The position numbers and the translations under genes are program-made. The notes beneath the pieces are model-generated. The model saw only the letters and a program-made list of their open reading frames with translations. It was not told where the DNA came from and did not search any database. 64,000 nt of DNA from Mariannaea sp. PMI_226 (lineage: Eukaryota > Ascomycota > Sordariomycetes > Hypocreales > Nectriaceae): contig JANFOG010000005.1 in assembly GCA_024336345.1 (NCBI GenBank), forward strand, positions 806,001 to 870,000, written 5' to 3'. Positions 25,350-36,242 of the stretch are shown piece after piece. The first letter of the stretch is position 1, and each line of letters starts with the position of its first letter.

Positions 25350-26359
25350 GGTTCGTAGGGTGGTATCGTAACCGTCTGCTGCGAGGATACAGTATCTGGA
25401 GCCAGCTCGTGCTCTAGAAGAGAACGGATATAATAATAACGCCGTCGCAAATCACGAAAATAGGCCTTGCAAGTATGTATTACAGTAGAAAACCAGGCGA
25501 GGAAAGAATTTAGTTCGTTGATACTTCACTTGTTCACGGACAAAACCTGACGCGGCTCATGTCAGCCACGTCAAGTGGTGGGTGCCTCAGTGAGAGAGGC
25601 GCAAGCAGATTTGAGTTGCCTCCACCAACTTCTTCTCTGGGAATGAGCCTAGAAATTTCCAACACCATCCACCACCCGATGACTAATGGTGCTCCGCGCA
25701 TCACCTTGTAGGAAGTGAAGTACACCATCTGTGTTCCGAAACCAATGAGGCAAAGCTAGGTACGATCAATTTATACAGGATGGTGTATTCTATCACCCTG
25801 GATGTCTTACTTGCCGATTTCTATCAAAGATTCAATATGTACCGTTGCGGTTTCTGTGTCGTCCGCGAACTTCCTATGCACTTGAAGCCTGGATATCAAA
25901 GCACCACACACCAACAACACTCAATCACTGCTTTGCATTGAACCTTGCTTCCCTTTTTATGATTCAGTCTTGACTTCTTTTTTAGTCATATACTTGTAAA
26001 CGTATTTCTAATGCCACTTATAAGTTAGTCTTCAAACTGAAGCAGCCCTCCAGAGTCTCCGCCGCTCAATGCGACTCGGGGAAATCGGAACTCAAAGATA
26101 GGCGGTCTAGAGATAGACTCAAAGACTTGGGAGGCTGTCCTCTGGATACGTGAGATTCAAAGCTAATGTGCGCACCTGCACCATGGAGTTCATGGAATGG
26201 AATCCTCAGGTACATCTCATTTCTATGTACTCGTTCATACTATGTGCACTCCTGTTCTTTGTTGCTGTTCAAACACTATCCTTGCTGCAATCTCACCTTT
26301 ACGTAGGTGCTGTAACCAAGCAGCCAGTGCGTGAGCCCGACTAAACCACAATAGCCTAC
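25350..26359. other. Intergenic: wss1 upstream and methyltransferase downstream
   Basis: About 1 kb; the wss1 promoter lies in the left part. No gene or repeat of note is seen. Confidence 0.6.
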
Positions 26360-27401
26360 TTACTGAGGCTTCTTAGCCAACCCTCTCAGTCTCACATAAG
26401 AAATCATGTCACCTCCCCCTGGATTATTGCAGACCGCCTTCAGGACCTCTGCACACTCTTTAATGACATCCTCCCTCTGCTCAGCCGGGACAGTATCCAG
26501 GAGCTGAGTGGCGAACAGCCTCACCCATCCCTCTACACCCCCCTTGTCGACCATTGTCGGTCGCCACTCACGCTCAATCTTCTCTACGACAAACCCTGCC
26601 TCCTCAAGCTCGGCGGTCGTCCACCTCTCGTCTGGGAAGAACCAGGGATCAGCTGCCATAGCGGCCTTGATACCAACACGCCGGGCGACGGCCATGAGCA
26701 CTGCTGCGCGCATCTCAGAGCAGTTAGACTGGCCTCCGCACTCGAAGATAAAGGTGCCTCCTGGAGCGAGCGCATCATATACACCTTTGAAGAAATCCTT
26801 TCGGGTAGCCTCCGGACGGAGGATCCAGTGCATAGCTGCATTGGAAAATACTTTCGTAAACGTTCCTTTCTGAAGCTCCGGATACATTCCAAGTTTGTTA
26901 CTGTCGATAACTGTTCACGTTTCAGTTTATTTGCGTTTCTCTCTGTGGAGATTTTAAAGAAAGTGAAAACGAACCCTCGAAGGTGGTATTCTTGTCATCC
27001 TTGCACAACTGACGCGACGTCTCGATCATGGAAGCGGAACTGTCAATTCCGACCTGTGAACCTTTACCCTGGGCCAGAATCTTGGCAAATTCGGCATTCA
27101 AGATGCCATCTACACAAATTATCAGCGAAAAGGCTCGAAAAAAAGAAAAAAAGAGAGAAAAACATCACATTCGGAAGGATCAGGAGCAACATACCTCCGC
27201 AGCCAATGTCCAGCAGTACATCGTCCTTCTGAAGGTCCAGCCACTGGACGACCTTTCCAGCAAGCTTGGGGACGAATGATGCCACATTTTGATATGCCTA
27301 GAGCGTGGTGTAAGTCAAAAGAGGCTAGCTCCAGTTTGATGTTGTGGTGGCACATATTGAGGACGTACAGATGAGGTCCAGTTGTCTTTCTGGGCAGCCA
27401 T
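26360..27401 (-). CDS. Class I SAM-dependent methyltransferase (trans-aconitate/UbiE-like)
   Basis: Four exons: 27401..27369, 27297..27195, 27109..26975 and 26910..26360; introns of 71, 85 and 64 nt, all GT-AG and phase consistent. The product is 273 residues. Motif I reads VLLDIGCGDGILNAEFA and is completed only by splicing across the second intron. The motif II-like region reads QVGIDSSASMIE. TKVFSNAAMHWI and LAPGGTFIFECGG match motifs IV to VI of class I methyltransferases of the trans-aconitate/arsenite type. It should use S-adenosylmethionine on a small molecule; the substrate cannot be told from sequence. No signal peptide is seen. The first exon encodes only 11 residues, so the start is moderately certain. 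It sits downstream of the amidase on the same strand but with a spacer of more than 500 bp, so a link is not implied. Confidence 0.9.
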
Positions 27402-27976
27402 GATTGCACACTTTGGGTTCTTGAAGTCACTGTTTGTTTTTTTCTTCTGTTTATTGATCAAAAATTGGTGGAAATTTGCTAGATTTTATACTTTGAAATT
27501 TGCATCATCTGAGCTAGGTAGTTTTGCTTGACTTATAACATGAGGGGAAGCTTCTGCTCAAAGCCATGCCGAGATCGGAGGGTCGGTCTCAGGACTTCAA
27601 CTGCGGATTTGAAGACCCCCGACGGCATTATTGTCTTCTTGGATATGATTTGCCAACAAACGCAACCAGTTATTTCGGCATCGGAGGTTTTGACGAAACC
27701 TGAATTATTTATGTCAATCTCCGCCCTTTCAAACCCCTGATTGCATCGAGGTGGGAGGGTACAATCGGCTCTAGTTCAATGATGCAGTAGTAGTGCGATA
27801 CCTCAGTCGTCAGCAGGGCACCTGAGGTAGGCAGGTACCTATGTGATATGTGGCTGAGATGCAACACTGGTCAATATTTTATAAACTTGCTATGTCCGGT
27901 TCCGATGTTGTGAATAAACTGTTTGGAGTGCCTAACTCATCTGGTTGCTGATGAAATCATTTCAGAGTGATCTCAG
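27402..27976. other. Intergenic: methyltransferase promoter and amidase 3' region
   Basis: AT-rich with several TAGGTA/ACCTGAGGTA-like motifs near 27820-27845. No gene seen. Confidence 0.6.
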
Positions 27977-29783
27977 CTAGTCAATCTCCAAGATCGGGAA
28001 CTTATCATCACCGAGAGCATCCTCCACCTGCCCCATTATCGCCAATACCTTCTCTTCCTCAAGACGCCGCCCTACAACTTGCACGCCTACAGGAAGCCCA
28101 TGCATAGCATTTGCGTCATATAACTTGTATGCCCCTTGGGCTACCCCATTTAGCCTACTCAGCTGGAAATCACTGGGCAGTTGGTCCTTTGCTTTGTCCA
28201 CGTGTGTAACCGGCAGGACTCCAGCCGTGTAGTCGAGCTAGAGCGGAATCAGTAACGTAATTTGCATGAAAGAACCGGAACTGAATGCGAATCAACTTAC
28301 CAAGTTGAAGAGAAAGGTGTATCCACAGCTGCTCACAGCATCATGCATTCCCTTGTGAGGAACCGCCGGAGTTGCGTTGGGCGGAGTGATAAGACAATCA
28401 ATGTCTGCTGAGTCCCACCAGTCGAACCATTTCCGTTTGTACAGCTCACGCTTTGCATTAAGCTGCCAAATCTGATACCCTGCCTGGGGGTACCAAGTCC
28501 TCAGAAGGCCAGCCCATATGGGATCCCGTCGGACGTACTTTACCCAGAGATAGTGGAGGTACTTGATGGGGCGTGGTAGTTTCATGTACCATCTCAGCTG
28601 AGCCACACCACGATCATTCCATTCACCCCAGCGCAGAGAAGACATGGCTGTGTCGAGCCCGTCAGTGTTGAGTAAGAGTGATGCCAGGTACAAACCTTCG
28701 TAGGGAGATGGGGGATCAATCTCAACAATATCATGTCCTGCCTTCCGAAGAGCAGCTTCCGTGATTTCCAATGCTCGCTTACACGCCGGGCTTGGATCAA
28801 CCACACCATCGGTGCGCAAGATCCCGATACGTAGGGTCTTTTTGGAGTAGTCATCCTCGACCTCAAATCTCCAAGGGATAGGGTGGCAGGAGTAGTCATA
28901 CGTCCAGGGCTTCATCTGGATAAATGACCTGGTAAAGTATGTCAAGTCGTTCAAAGTCCGAGCCATAGGACTATAGACTGCAGGAACACCATCCTCGCCG
29001 GGCATGCTGGTGTGCATTCCTGTCTTGAGCCACCGGCCAGTAGAACACTTGAGAGAGTAAATTCCAGAGAAATGGGCTGGACACCTAACGCTACCTGCGA
29101 CATCACTACCAATGCCAATTCTCCCACCAAGAGCTAATAGAGCGCCTTCGCCTCCCGTAGATCCACCCGGGGTGTAATTGGCATTGTAAGGGTTAGTACT
29201 CTGGCCCCAGACATCATTGGATGACTCGAAGCTCAATAAGGTAATGGGCACGTTTGTCTTGACGTAGGGAATAGCGCCAGCATCCTTGAGTAGCCTTGTT
29301 GTATTCCCATCGTTTGGCAGAGCATTGCCGATGTTAACACTTACTCCAACTGAGCTATCATACCCAGCTACATCAACGGTGTCCTTTAAGCTCACCGGGA
29401 TACCTGCCAGTGGTCCTTTGAGATTGATGGATCCATCAGCAAGCCATTTTTCGGCATCAGAGATCATGACTTCTGTGAGACAGTTGGTCTTGGCGTGCGC
29501 CTTCAGGGCCACTTTCCCATAAGCGCTCAGATACTCGACTGCCTTGCTCGGATCTTCATGGACATCTTGAACGAGTTCTTCTATAGATGCATCGATGATG
29601 TCTCGGTCTAAGACGCTAAAAGGGCCATGGTAGGATGAAAGCGCTTTGATCCTTGCAGCACGCTGATCTTGCTTAAAACGACTTGTGTATCATTAGTTGG
29701 AAGTGAAGTTAAGACACACACGGGCTTTTGTGAGAGAGTATGTACCAGTCACGGCGGTGTTGAAGATATTCTAAGAGGAACAT
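27977..29783 (-). CDS. Amidase signature family hydrolase
   Basis: Exons 29783..29746, 29681..28301 and 28237..27977; introns 29745..29682 (64 nt) and 28300..28238 (63 nt). The product is 559 residues, normal for fungal amidases of the acetamidase type. The Ser-cisSer-Lys triad is visible as K112 in GIPVSLKD, S187 in PGGSTGGEGA and S210 in GIGSDVAGSVRCPA. The usual GGSSGG is GGSTGG here, but the bridging Ser is kept. The C-terminal region has GLPVGVQVVGRRLEEEKVL, typical of the family. It should hydrolyse a carboxamide or fatty-acid amide; the substrate is unknown. No signal peptide, so it is likely cytosolic. Exon 1 (start MFLLEYL) is inferred from phase and splice sites and is the least certain part; an ATG inside exon 2 is the alternative. 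Confidence 0.9.
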
Positions 29784-30283
29784 AGCGACAAGATGGGTCC
29801 GTAATTGGAAGCAGACGAGAACATACAGATCACAAAATAGCAAAAGAAAAGAAATCAGTGAAGAGGAAAGGATGATATTATAAGTGGTTCATTGTGCAGC
29901 TGGTAATAAAGCAGAGGTATTCCCGGTCACGGGGTCCGACATACAAGAGACGCCTCCGGGTGATGCCGGTGGGTCCGCTGATAGCCGTCGGGGTGTCATT
30001 CCGGCCCCAACTCTTGATTCTAACGGAGTTTGTCAAGTTATCGGCCCCTTCAGCTACGATTTCCAAAGGTTGAGAAAGGGTGATCGAATTAATGATGGCT
30101 GCTTCATATTGAATGCAAATATACTCAGAGCCAGTTATGTATACACACCAAACTTGGAGTTTAGGAGGCTTCTCTTGTGATCTCGTGATCAGGTTCTAGG
30201 AGAGAATTATGGCTTATCAATCCTCCACTTTATATATGCGGGGAAGCCAACACTGGGCGTCGATCCCCAGAAGTTCAAAATTT

Positions 30284-30300
30284 GGGGGGGGGGGGGGGGG
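30284..30300. repeat. G17 homopolymer
   Basis: Uninterrupted run of 17 G in the amidase upstream region. Confidence 0.9.
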
Positions 30301-30711
30301 CGGCTGATTCGAGATGGAGCAAAGAATGAATTCTTGGGCACCTGGATAATTTGAGAGCAATGCCGTACTTTGCGAATTATGTCTTCCTCACCTCGCATAA
30401 AAGCTTGCGGTCTATGCAATCCCTACATATGCAAGGGAGAGTCAAGTTCGGCGTTTCGCCCATTGCCTTGCAGCATGGTCGTTCGTCATCTGAGCACATC
30501 ACCATTGGCCTAAAGTGTAGTTCTCCAGGGATGCAAGCTCCCGATTCGTTTGGGAGCCATTATTGTAACACGTACCTGCATACCTCGGATACTTGTGAAT
30601 GTGTTTACTAGTAGCACTCATGTTGTGAGATACGGCTAAAGTACAAGAAGTACAAAAAGAAAAAAATAGGATCAGAATACGAGCAAGAAAATACCTCGGT
30701 TGTAAGGCTGG

Positions 30712-30743
30712 AATCATGGAATCATGGAATCATGGAATCATGG
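30712..30743. repeat. Four perfect tandem copies of AATCATGG
   Basis: Four perfect head-to-tail copies of an 8-bp unit, about 0.93 kb upstream of the amidase start and 0.9 kb upstream of the DUF1776 gene start. Confidence 0.95.
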
Positions 30744-31645
30744 GGAATTGATAGGCCTAATGAATAATAATCCGGGTACCTAACCTAGGGTAAGGCACCT
30801 TGGATAGAGGTTCGACAAATCAGTAAGCTCCGATAGTTCAGACACAGCAGCGAAGTGAAGCTAGCCGGGCTACTCCCTAGTTAAACGGGAAGCACAGTAT
30901 GGGACGACCAAGTAAAACCGCCATTGTTCGCTGAGGGAGGTATGTGCAGGCTGAGAGGACGGCGGCATTTTCACTGTTAACTTTATCCCAATGCACTGTC
31001 GGGTGTTTTATGAAGTCCTCTGTTCTATTCTGAAAAAAAAAATTTAAAAAATTTTATACCTCCCAGCCACGCTGGCGTTGCATAAGCCCCGTCCTGACCC
31101 GTTCTGGAAGTAGGAGTACATCAGAGACATTTGACGACCTTGGTGAAGTGAGCAAGTGGATAGGTTAGAGGCGCCTTAGGTAGGGAGCTAGTGGTCAATG
31201 AAGCGGTCAGATAACCAACCGCCTGAATAGTTGACACACAGAACTCTGCATGGGTTCGTCTTGATTATGCGCGTAAAAAAATTTGCGTCGTCTTCGGTTT
31301 TCAATGAAAAATGGTATTTAAATAATAATTTTTTTTTTTAAATTTATTGAATGTCTATTTTGCGCCGCTAGGAAACTTGCATTTCATGCCATAATTTTCC
31401 CCTCCATTGCCCTACTCCTCTCCTCCCTTTCAGTAACCCGTTTTTTTTCGCATGACCGTTATCACAACTCAAAGATCGAAGAAACTTGGAGCTTGGTCTC
31501 CACACAAGCAAACCTTTGGTGGGCCCGTGCACCTGACTGCGCGAACTCGGCTTCTCCACCATCCACCACCACCATGAAACTCCAAGAATCGTCATATGGG
31601 GCCTAACTCAGCTTTCTTCTTTTCCCTTCATCCACAACCGCCATC

Positions 31646-33258
31646 ATGTCGGGAGTTGAGCAGCAGATTATGGACGCGGTAACTAGCATGGCTTCTCTAT
31701 CTCTGCGATATTCATGGCTAATCCAGGCTCACACTAGCTGTCCACCGCCAACGTGCATTTCCGCCGTTACACCGAGGATGCTGCCCAGTTCATTGACTTG
31801 AACGTCGATCGGGCCGTCGACGTCGTTCGGGAGACTCTTGCAAAGGTGGAATGGATACCGGAACCCATGAGGCCTACGCCTCCTGCCAAGGCTCCGGAAG
31901 TGATTGTGGCCATGTCCAAGTTTGAGACGGTTCAGGATTGGGTGGCTAGGAATAAAATTTTGACGGGTGTCGTCGTTCTCACATTTGGCACCGTTGCTTA
32001 CAAGGGTTATATGGCAAGCCGCTCTTGCAAGAAGACGAGGAGAGCAAAGAGGGCCAAGAACGGCGGCCGCACAGAGGTCGTGGTGATTGCTGGATCTCCA
32101 ACGTTGCCCCTGACCAAGTCTTTGTCCTTGGACATGGAAAGACGGGGCTTCATTGTCTTCGTCGTCTGCAACGCTGCTGAGGATGAATCTTTGGTCAGCG
32201 CCCTTGCAAGACCGGACATCCGACCACTTAGTATTGATACCACCGACGTAAGTTTTCATCTTGCCCAATTCATGGTCAAGGTTTTTCTCGGTGTGTGCGC
32301 ACGTATTGACATTTCTACCCAGCCTCCCAGCGCCGGCTCCGCCATCGAGCGATTTGCTCAATATCTCCAATCTCCACAGACTCCTGGCCCTAAATTGAAG
32401 CCAAACCAACTGACATTGAAGTCCGTCATCCTCATTCCCAGCCTTCACTACCAGACATCACCAATCGCCACTATCCCCCCCTCGAGCTTCGCCAACCTCT
32501 TTTATACCCACCTTCTCCAGCCAATCCTCACCATCCAGGCGTTTTTGCCGCTTCTCACGTCTCGTTTGAATCCCATTGGTGAAAAATGGATTCCCCCCAA
32601 GGTTCTTGTCTTCACACCTTCCATCATCTCGTCCATTAATCCTCCATTCCATGCTCCCGAGGCGACCGTCTGCTCCGCACTCTCAGCCTTCACTGAAGTC
32701 CTGACTGCTGAACTTCGTCCCCTTGAGATACCCGTTACTCATATGCAACTCGGTACATTTGACTTCTCTAGCTTTGTGCCTGCCCGAGGCCCCCAGGCTC
32801 TTCTCACCGCCGGAAACCCAGAAGACACTCTTGTCTGGCCTGAGGATGCCCGTCACATATACGGCCGAAACTTCGTTGCTCAGACAAGCTCAGCCATCTC
32901 CGGAGGCCGAATTCGTGGGCTTCGTGGTAGCTCCCTACGTCGCCTCCACAACACGGTCTTTGACGTTATCGACGGTTCCATCATCTCCGACACCGTGCGA
33001 GTTGGCTTGGGCGCCAGCGTCTACGGCTTCGTGGGTCGGTGGGCTCCAAGAGGCCTTGTTTCCTGGATGATGGGCATCCGCAAGGTAGATGAGCTGTCCA
33101 CTTGGAAGACGAGCTCATACGAAGGGTCGGAACGGGCGGAAAGCGAAAATGGTGAGGAATCTCACGAGTTTGTCGCAGTCCCATCAGAGGCTAATGTCTG
33201 GAACTCTGAAGTTGGAGGACCCTCCACATGGACACCTCAAAAGTCCGAGTCCTCCTAA
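31646..33258 (+). CDS. DUF1776 family protein
   Basis: Exons 31646..31678, 31738..32247 and 32323..33258. The intron at 32248..32322 (75 nt, GTAAGT...CCCAG, TATTGAC-type branch) is a multiple of three and has no stop, so it would be translated if retained. Splicing gives 492 residues and rejoins a typical strand (SIDTTD-PPSAGSAIERF). The first intron puts MSGVEQQIMDA in front of LSTANVHFRRYTEDAAQF. The protein has an N-terminal amphipathic region, a membrane-like segment (GVVVLTFGTVAYKGYMA) and a long Rossmann-like body (VVVIAGSPTLPLTKSLSLDM) resembling short-chain dehydrogenases with a degraded active site. The molecular function of DUF1776 proteins is unknown. It is convergent with yth1, 373 bp apart. 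Confidence 0.88.
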
Positions 33259-33631
33259 GCTATGAGAGTGGCACGAACATTTTAACGACCTTTTTTTTTT
33301 TCCTCCTCAGCTTTGTAAAACGACAGTATATGATGGGTCACGTAAAAGAACCACTCTGTTGATAGATGCCGTCACGACTCTACTTTTGACTAAAAAAACG
33401 CCATTCACATTTTCAAATTTCGCTCATTGTCTTGATTTGTCCTTTACCTTCTATCTTGAAGGGAGGGAACTCTTTTTGCATTTCGAAGCAAATTCCAGTA
33501 TTGTTTTTTTCCCATGCAAAGGTCCATGAGGGGTATCAAATCATAATCTAAAATACAGGCCTCGTAAATGATCAAGGGGTTTTTGGCCTTCTTACGTAGG
33601 CTCGTTTTGGTAATCCTTTTTTTCACGAGAT
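33259..33631. other. Intergenic between convergent DUF1776 and yth1 genes
   Basis: Contains T-rich runs typical of 3' regions of both genes. Nothing else is seen. Confidence 0.6.
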
Positions 33632-34375
33632 CTAATGACCTCCTCTCCCACGGAAGCGTCTACCACCGCCTCCTCGCCACTTCCCGCCTCTTCCATGCCT
33701 TCCATGCCGGCCGTCGTCTCTATCTCTGGGCATGTCCCTGGAGCGATCTTGGTCTTCATCCTTGGGGAACTCCGTCCGCGTTTCCTCCTCCTTCTCCTCA
33801 GACTTGAGTGTAGGCTTCTCCAAATCCTTGGACCATTTGGGGTGTGCGTCTTTGCATTCCGGACCGTCAGGACAGAATCCGGCGAGGTAAAAGACGCATA
33901 GCTTGCGGCGGACGTGCTTCTTGGAACAGTTTGGTCCCAGAGGGCAGAATCCCATATCGTAGTGTGGGCAGGGAGGCAGGCGACTTTGGGGGTCGATGTG
34001 CAGGTATAAACACTCGTCGCCGTTTGAACAGTAGCCATTGCGCATGAAGAAGTTGCATTCGGGCATCTTTCGCAAGTTGTACTCGTGAAGAAACTCGCAG
34101 TGCTCGCCCTTCTTGCATAGACCACGCAGCCAATGCTTGCAGACAAGTGAATTCAGTCCTCCGGTTGGCTGCGCGGTCTTCGCGTCGGAGACGTGTCGCT
34201 CAGTACAACGAGTGCCGTTGGGGCAGTGGCCGGTCTGAAAAGCCTTGCATATCGGACGATCGGGTGAGAGGCCGACTTGGTAGGTTTGTCGGAGGAAGGG
34301 AGAGAAAGCGAAGTTATAGGGGGTCGCGGAGTGATTGAGGATGATATCGACGGGTGATTCAGTGGCGGTAGCCAT
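33632..34375 (-). CDS. yth1: mRNA 3'-end processing factor Yth1 (CPSF30), five CCCH zinc fingers
   Basis: Single exon, 247 residues. Five CCCH fingers follow one another, each C-x7/8-C-x5-C-x3-[70 protein letters not shown] and [16 protein letters not shown]. This is the hallmark of Yth1/CPSF30, the subunit of the cleavage and polyadenylation factor that contacts the AAUAAA-like signal and helps hold Fip1. The C-terminus is an acidic/Arg-rich linker ending in an RGG-type tail ([14 protein letters not shown]). The ATG at 34375 (MATATES) was chosen over an upstream in-frame ATG at 34522, because the extra 49 residues are not family-like and probably represent leader. Confidence 0.96.
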   Translation of the reverse strand: MATATESPVDIILNHSATPYNFAFSPFLRQTYQVGLSPDRPICKAFQTGHCPNGTRCTERHVSDAKTAQPTGGLNSLVCKHWLRGLCKKGEHCEFLHEYNLRKMPECNFFMRNGYCSNGDECLYLHIDPQSRLPPCPHYDMGFCPLGPNCSKKHVRRKLCVFYLAGFCPDGPECKDAHPKWSKDLEKPTLKSEEKEEETRTEFPKDEDQDRSRDMPRDRDDGRHGRHGRGGKWRGGGGRRFRGRGGH

Positions 34376-35664
34376 TGTGGGCGAGGAAGTTATGGCCAAA
34401 TTGGCCAGATAGAATGATAGTTGATAGTAACTCTTTCTTTGATAACACTTCAAGCTGGTCGGGATAGCAAAAGCAGGGTGCGGCGTTGACTGTGATTTTC
34501 CCGTGTTGTGATGTTGATACAACGACTTCCAAATCTGAAAAAGGCTTCGATAGGTGATTTTCAGGATACGGACTGGATAGGCTCAGAGGGGAGCTTGGGG
34601 CATGTGACGTTGGCTGACCATTAGCTTGGGGGGGGGCAAGTTTGTCAGCTCCATTTGCTTCTAGCAAGGACACAGTACAAATAAAATGTATACTGTATAT
34701 AGGTTCACCTTCCTCTGCAGTGTCGCTGAGTTGTGTACTCCGTACCTTGCTACCCAAATAAGGTTAGTCAGCTTTCTGTGTATAAGAGATAGAACTCGCA
34801 GCAAAAATCATGAGAATCCCGATAAAAGACACAAAACAGTCTTGATAGAATCTGTAAAGTGTCATTACCTACCGTGCATCCGTGGCTCTTGGCACCTACC
34901 TATGATTTCGCTAAAGTTCCCCCGAAGCACAGAGCAGCCATGTCACAGAAGAACAGAAGAACGGCCGAAGGATCATCACGGCTTGCAACACAGGCAGCCA
35001 TATAGGAGAAGCAGTATCACTGCTTCCTGCCTCACCTAGGTGGTAGAAGATGCTGGGGACAAGGTTTCAGATCCTCGCGAAAATTTTCACCGAGAATATT
35101 CACAGCTTTGGCTCATCAAAGCATCTCTTTTCGCCTTTGCTGTGCTCAGTTTGGCCAGCTCCCAAGCCGAGTCAGTGCTGTGCCTCTGTCGGGGACAAAA
35201 CTCCGGTATGCCTAAGCCTTCCCTGAGCCATCATCAGTTTGATGGTCAGTGCAATCCTAAGCTGAGTGTTTCACAACGAGTTTCTTCGCCACTCTCGCTT
35301 CGGCGTTTTTTCTTCCCCATATCGATGTAGCTGAGTCTGACAGCGGTTTCGCCGCAAATCCCACAGAGGCTTTATTATGACGAATTAGACCGCAGCCGGG
35401 CATGATCATCTCCAACTTCCATTCAATGACATGCTCATGGCCTGAATCTTGCGGTGAAACTCCCTTCTTGAGGCACCTGTTCGAAATGATGATTTCGAAA
35501 GACTGTGCACACGACTCGAGGATTTTCAGCCACCACGTCACAGAATGCACATACCAACTCGCTCTCCGTAGAGTGTCAAGTGGCTAAGTTCCTGAAATCC
35601 AATCAGACACCTACCTTCACATTGCTAGTTTCAGGTATCAACATTGACAAGAGCATCGGCGACC

Positions 35665-35697
35665 TTCCCTCCTCCCCTCCCTCCCTCCCTCCCCCGC
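35665..35697. repeat. (CCCT)n pyrimidine tract
   Basis: CCTCCCTCCCTCCC-type tetranucleotide repeat in intergenic DNA. Confidence 0.85.
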
Positions 35698-36218
35698 CCG
35701 AGACAAGGAATCCTAATGGCGCATCTGTGTGTTCGCTTCAGATCCTTGCAGTCCTCGCATATTCCAGTATCCATTCGCTCATGGATCAGCATCCATTCCG
35801 GCTGGATTCCATAAATGTTTGTGCCGACCACAATCAGATATAGATCAGCAGTGTGTGTCAAAGTGGATGAGGTAAATCGGTGACTTGGTACATCTGACGG
35901 ATACACTTATTCCTTGTTATCTAAGGTACTTGGAATCAAATACCAACTCCAGCGTTAGAACATGGTGGCAAGCAATACTATCGCCTTTCAAGTTGCAACA
36001 TTGGTATCTATTTTCAAAACCATTGTTACGGAATTCGAGTTAAATCCCAGTTTCAGCTTCAGGAGGAGCTGCGCCATCTTGTCGTCATGAGCCGGTTCAA
36101 AATCGTCTGTCTTCTGCCTGCTCGCTGAGCGTAAATTCTCGATGTTTTCTGGCAATATTGGTGAGTACCAGTAATAGCCTCTGTCCGTTTTGACTTTGCT
36201 ACGAAATGGTATCCAAAA

Positions 36219-36242
36219 GAGGGAGGGAGGGAGGGAGGGGGG
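36219..36242. repeat. (GGGA)n purine tract
   Basis: GAGGGAGGGAGGGAGGG tetranucleotide repeat, the reverse-complement type of the tract at 35665-35697. Confidence 0.85.

Larger units (their letters stand above)
29784..31645. other. Divergent intergenic region between amidase and DUF1776 genes
   Basis: About 1.9 kb. It contains a G17 run (30284-30300), a four-copy AATCATGG tandem repeat (30712-30743) and an A/T-rich patch (31030-31060, 31310-31350). No supported gene. Confidence 0.6.

Noticed and set aside
24022..29783. wss1, methyltransferase and amidase as a co-directional gene cluster for a secondary metabolite
   Set aside because: No backbone synthase, transporter or regulator nearby; spacers of 0.6-1 kb and unrelated functions argue for ordinary neighbours.
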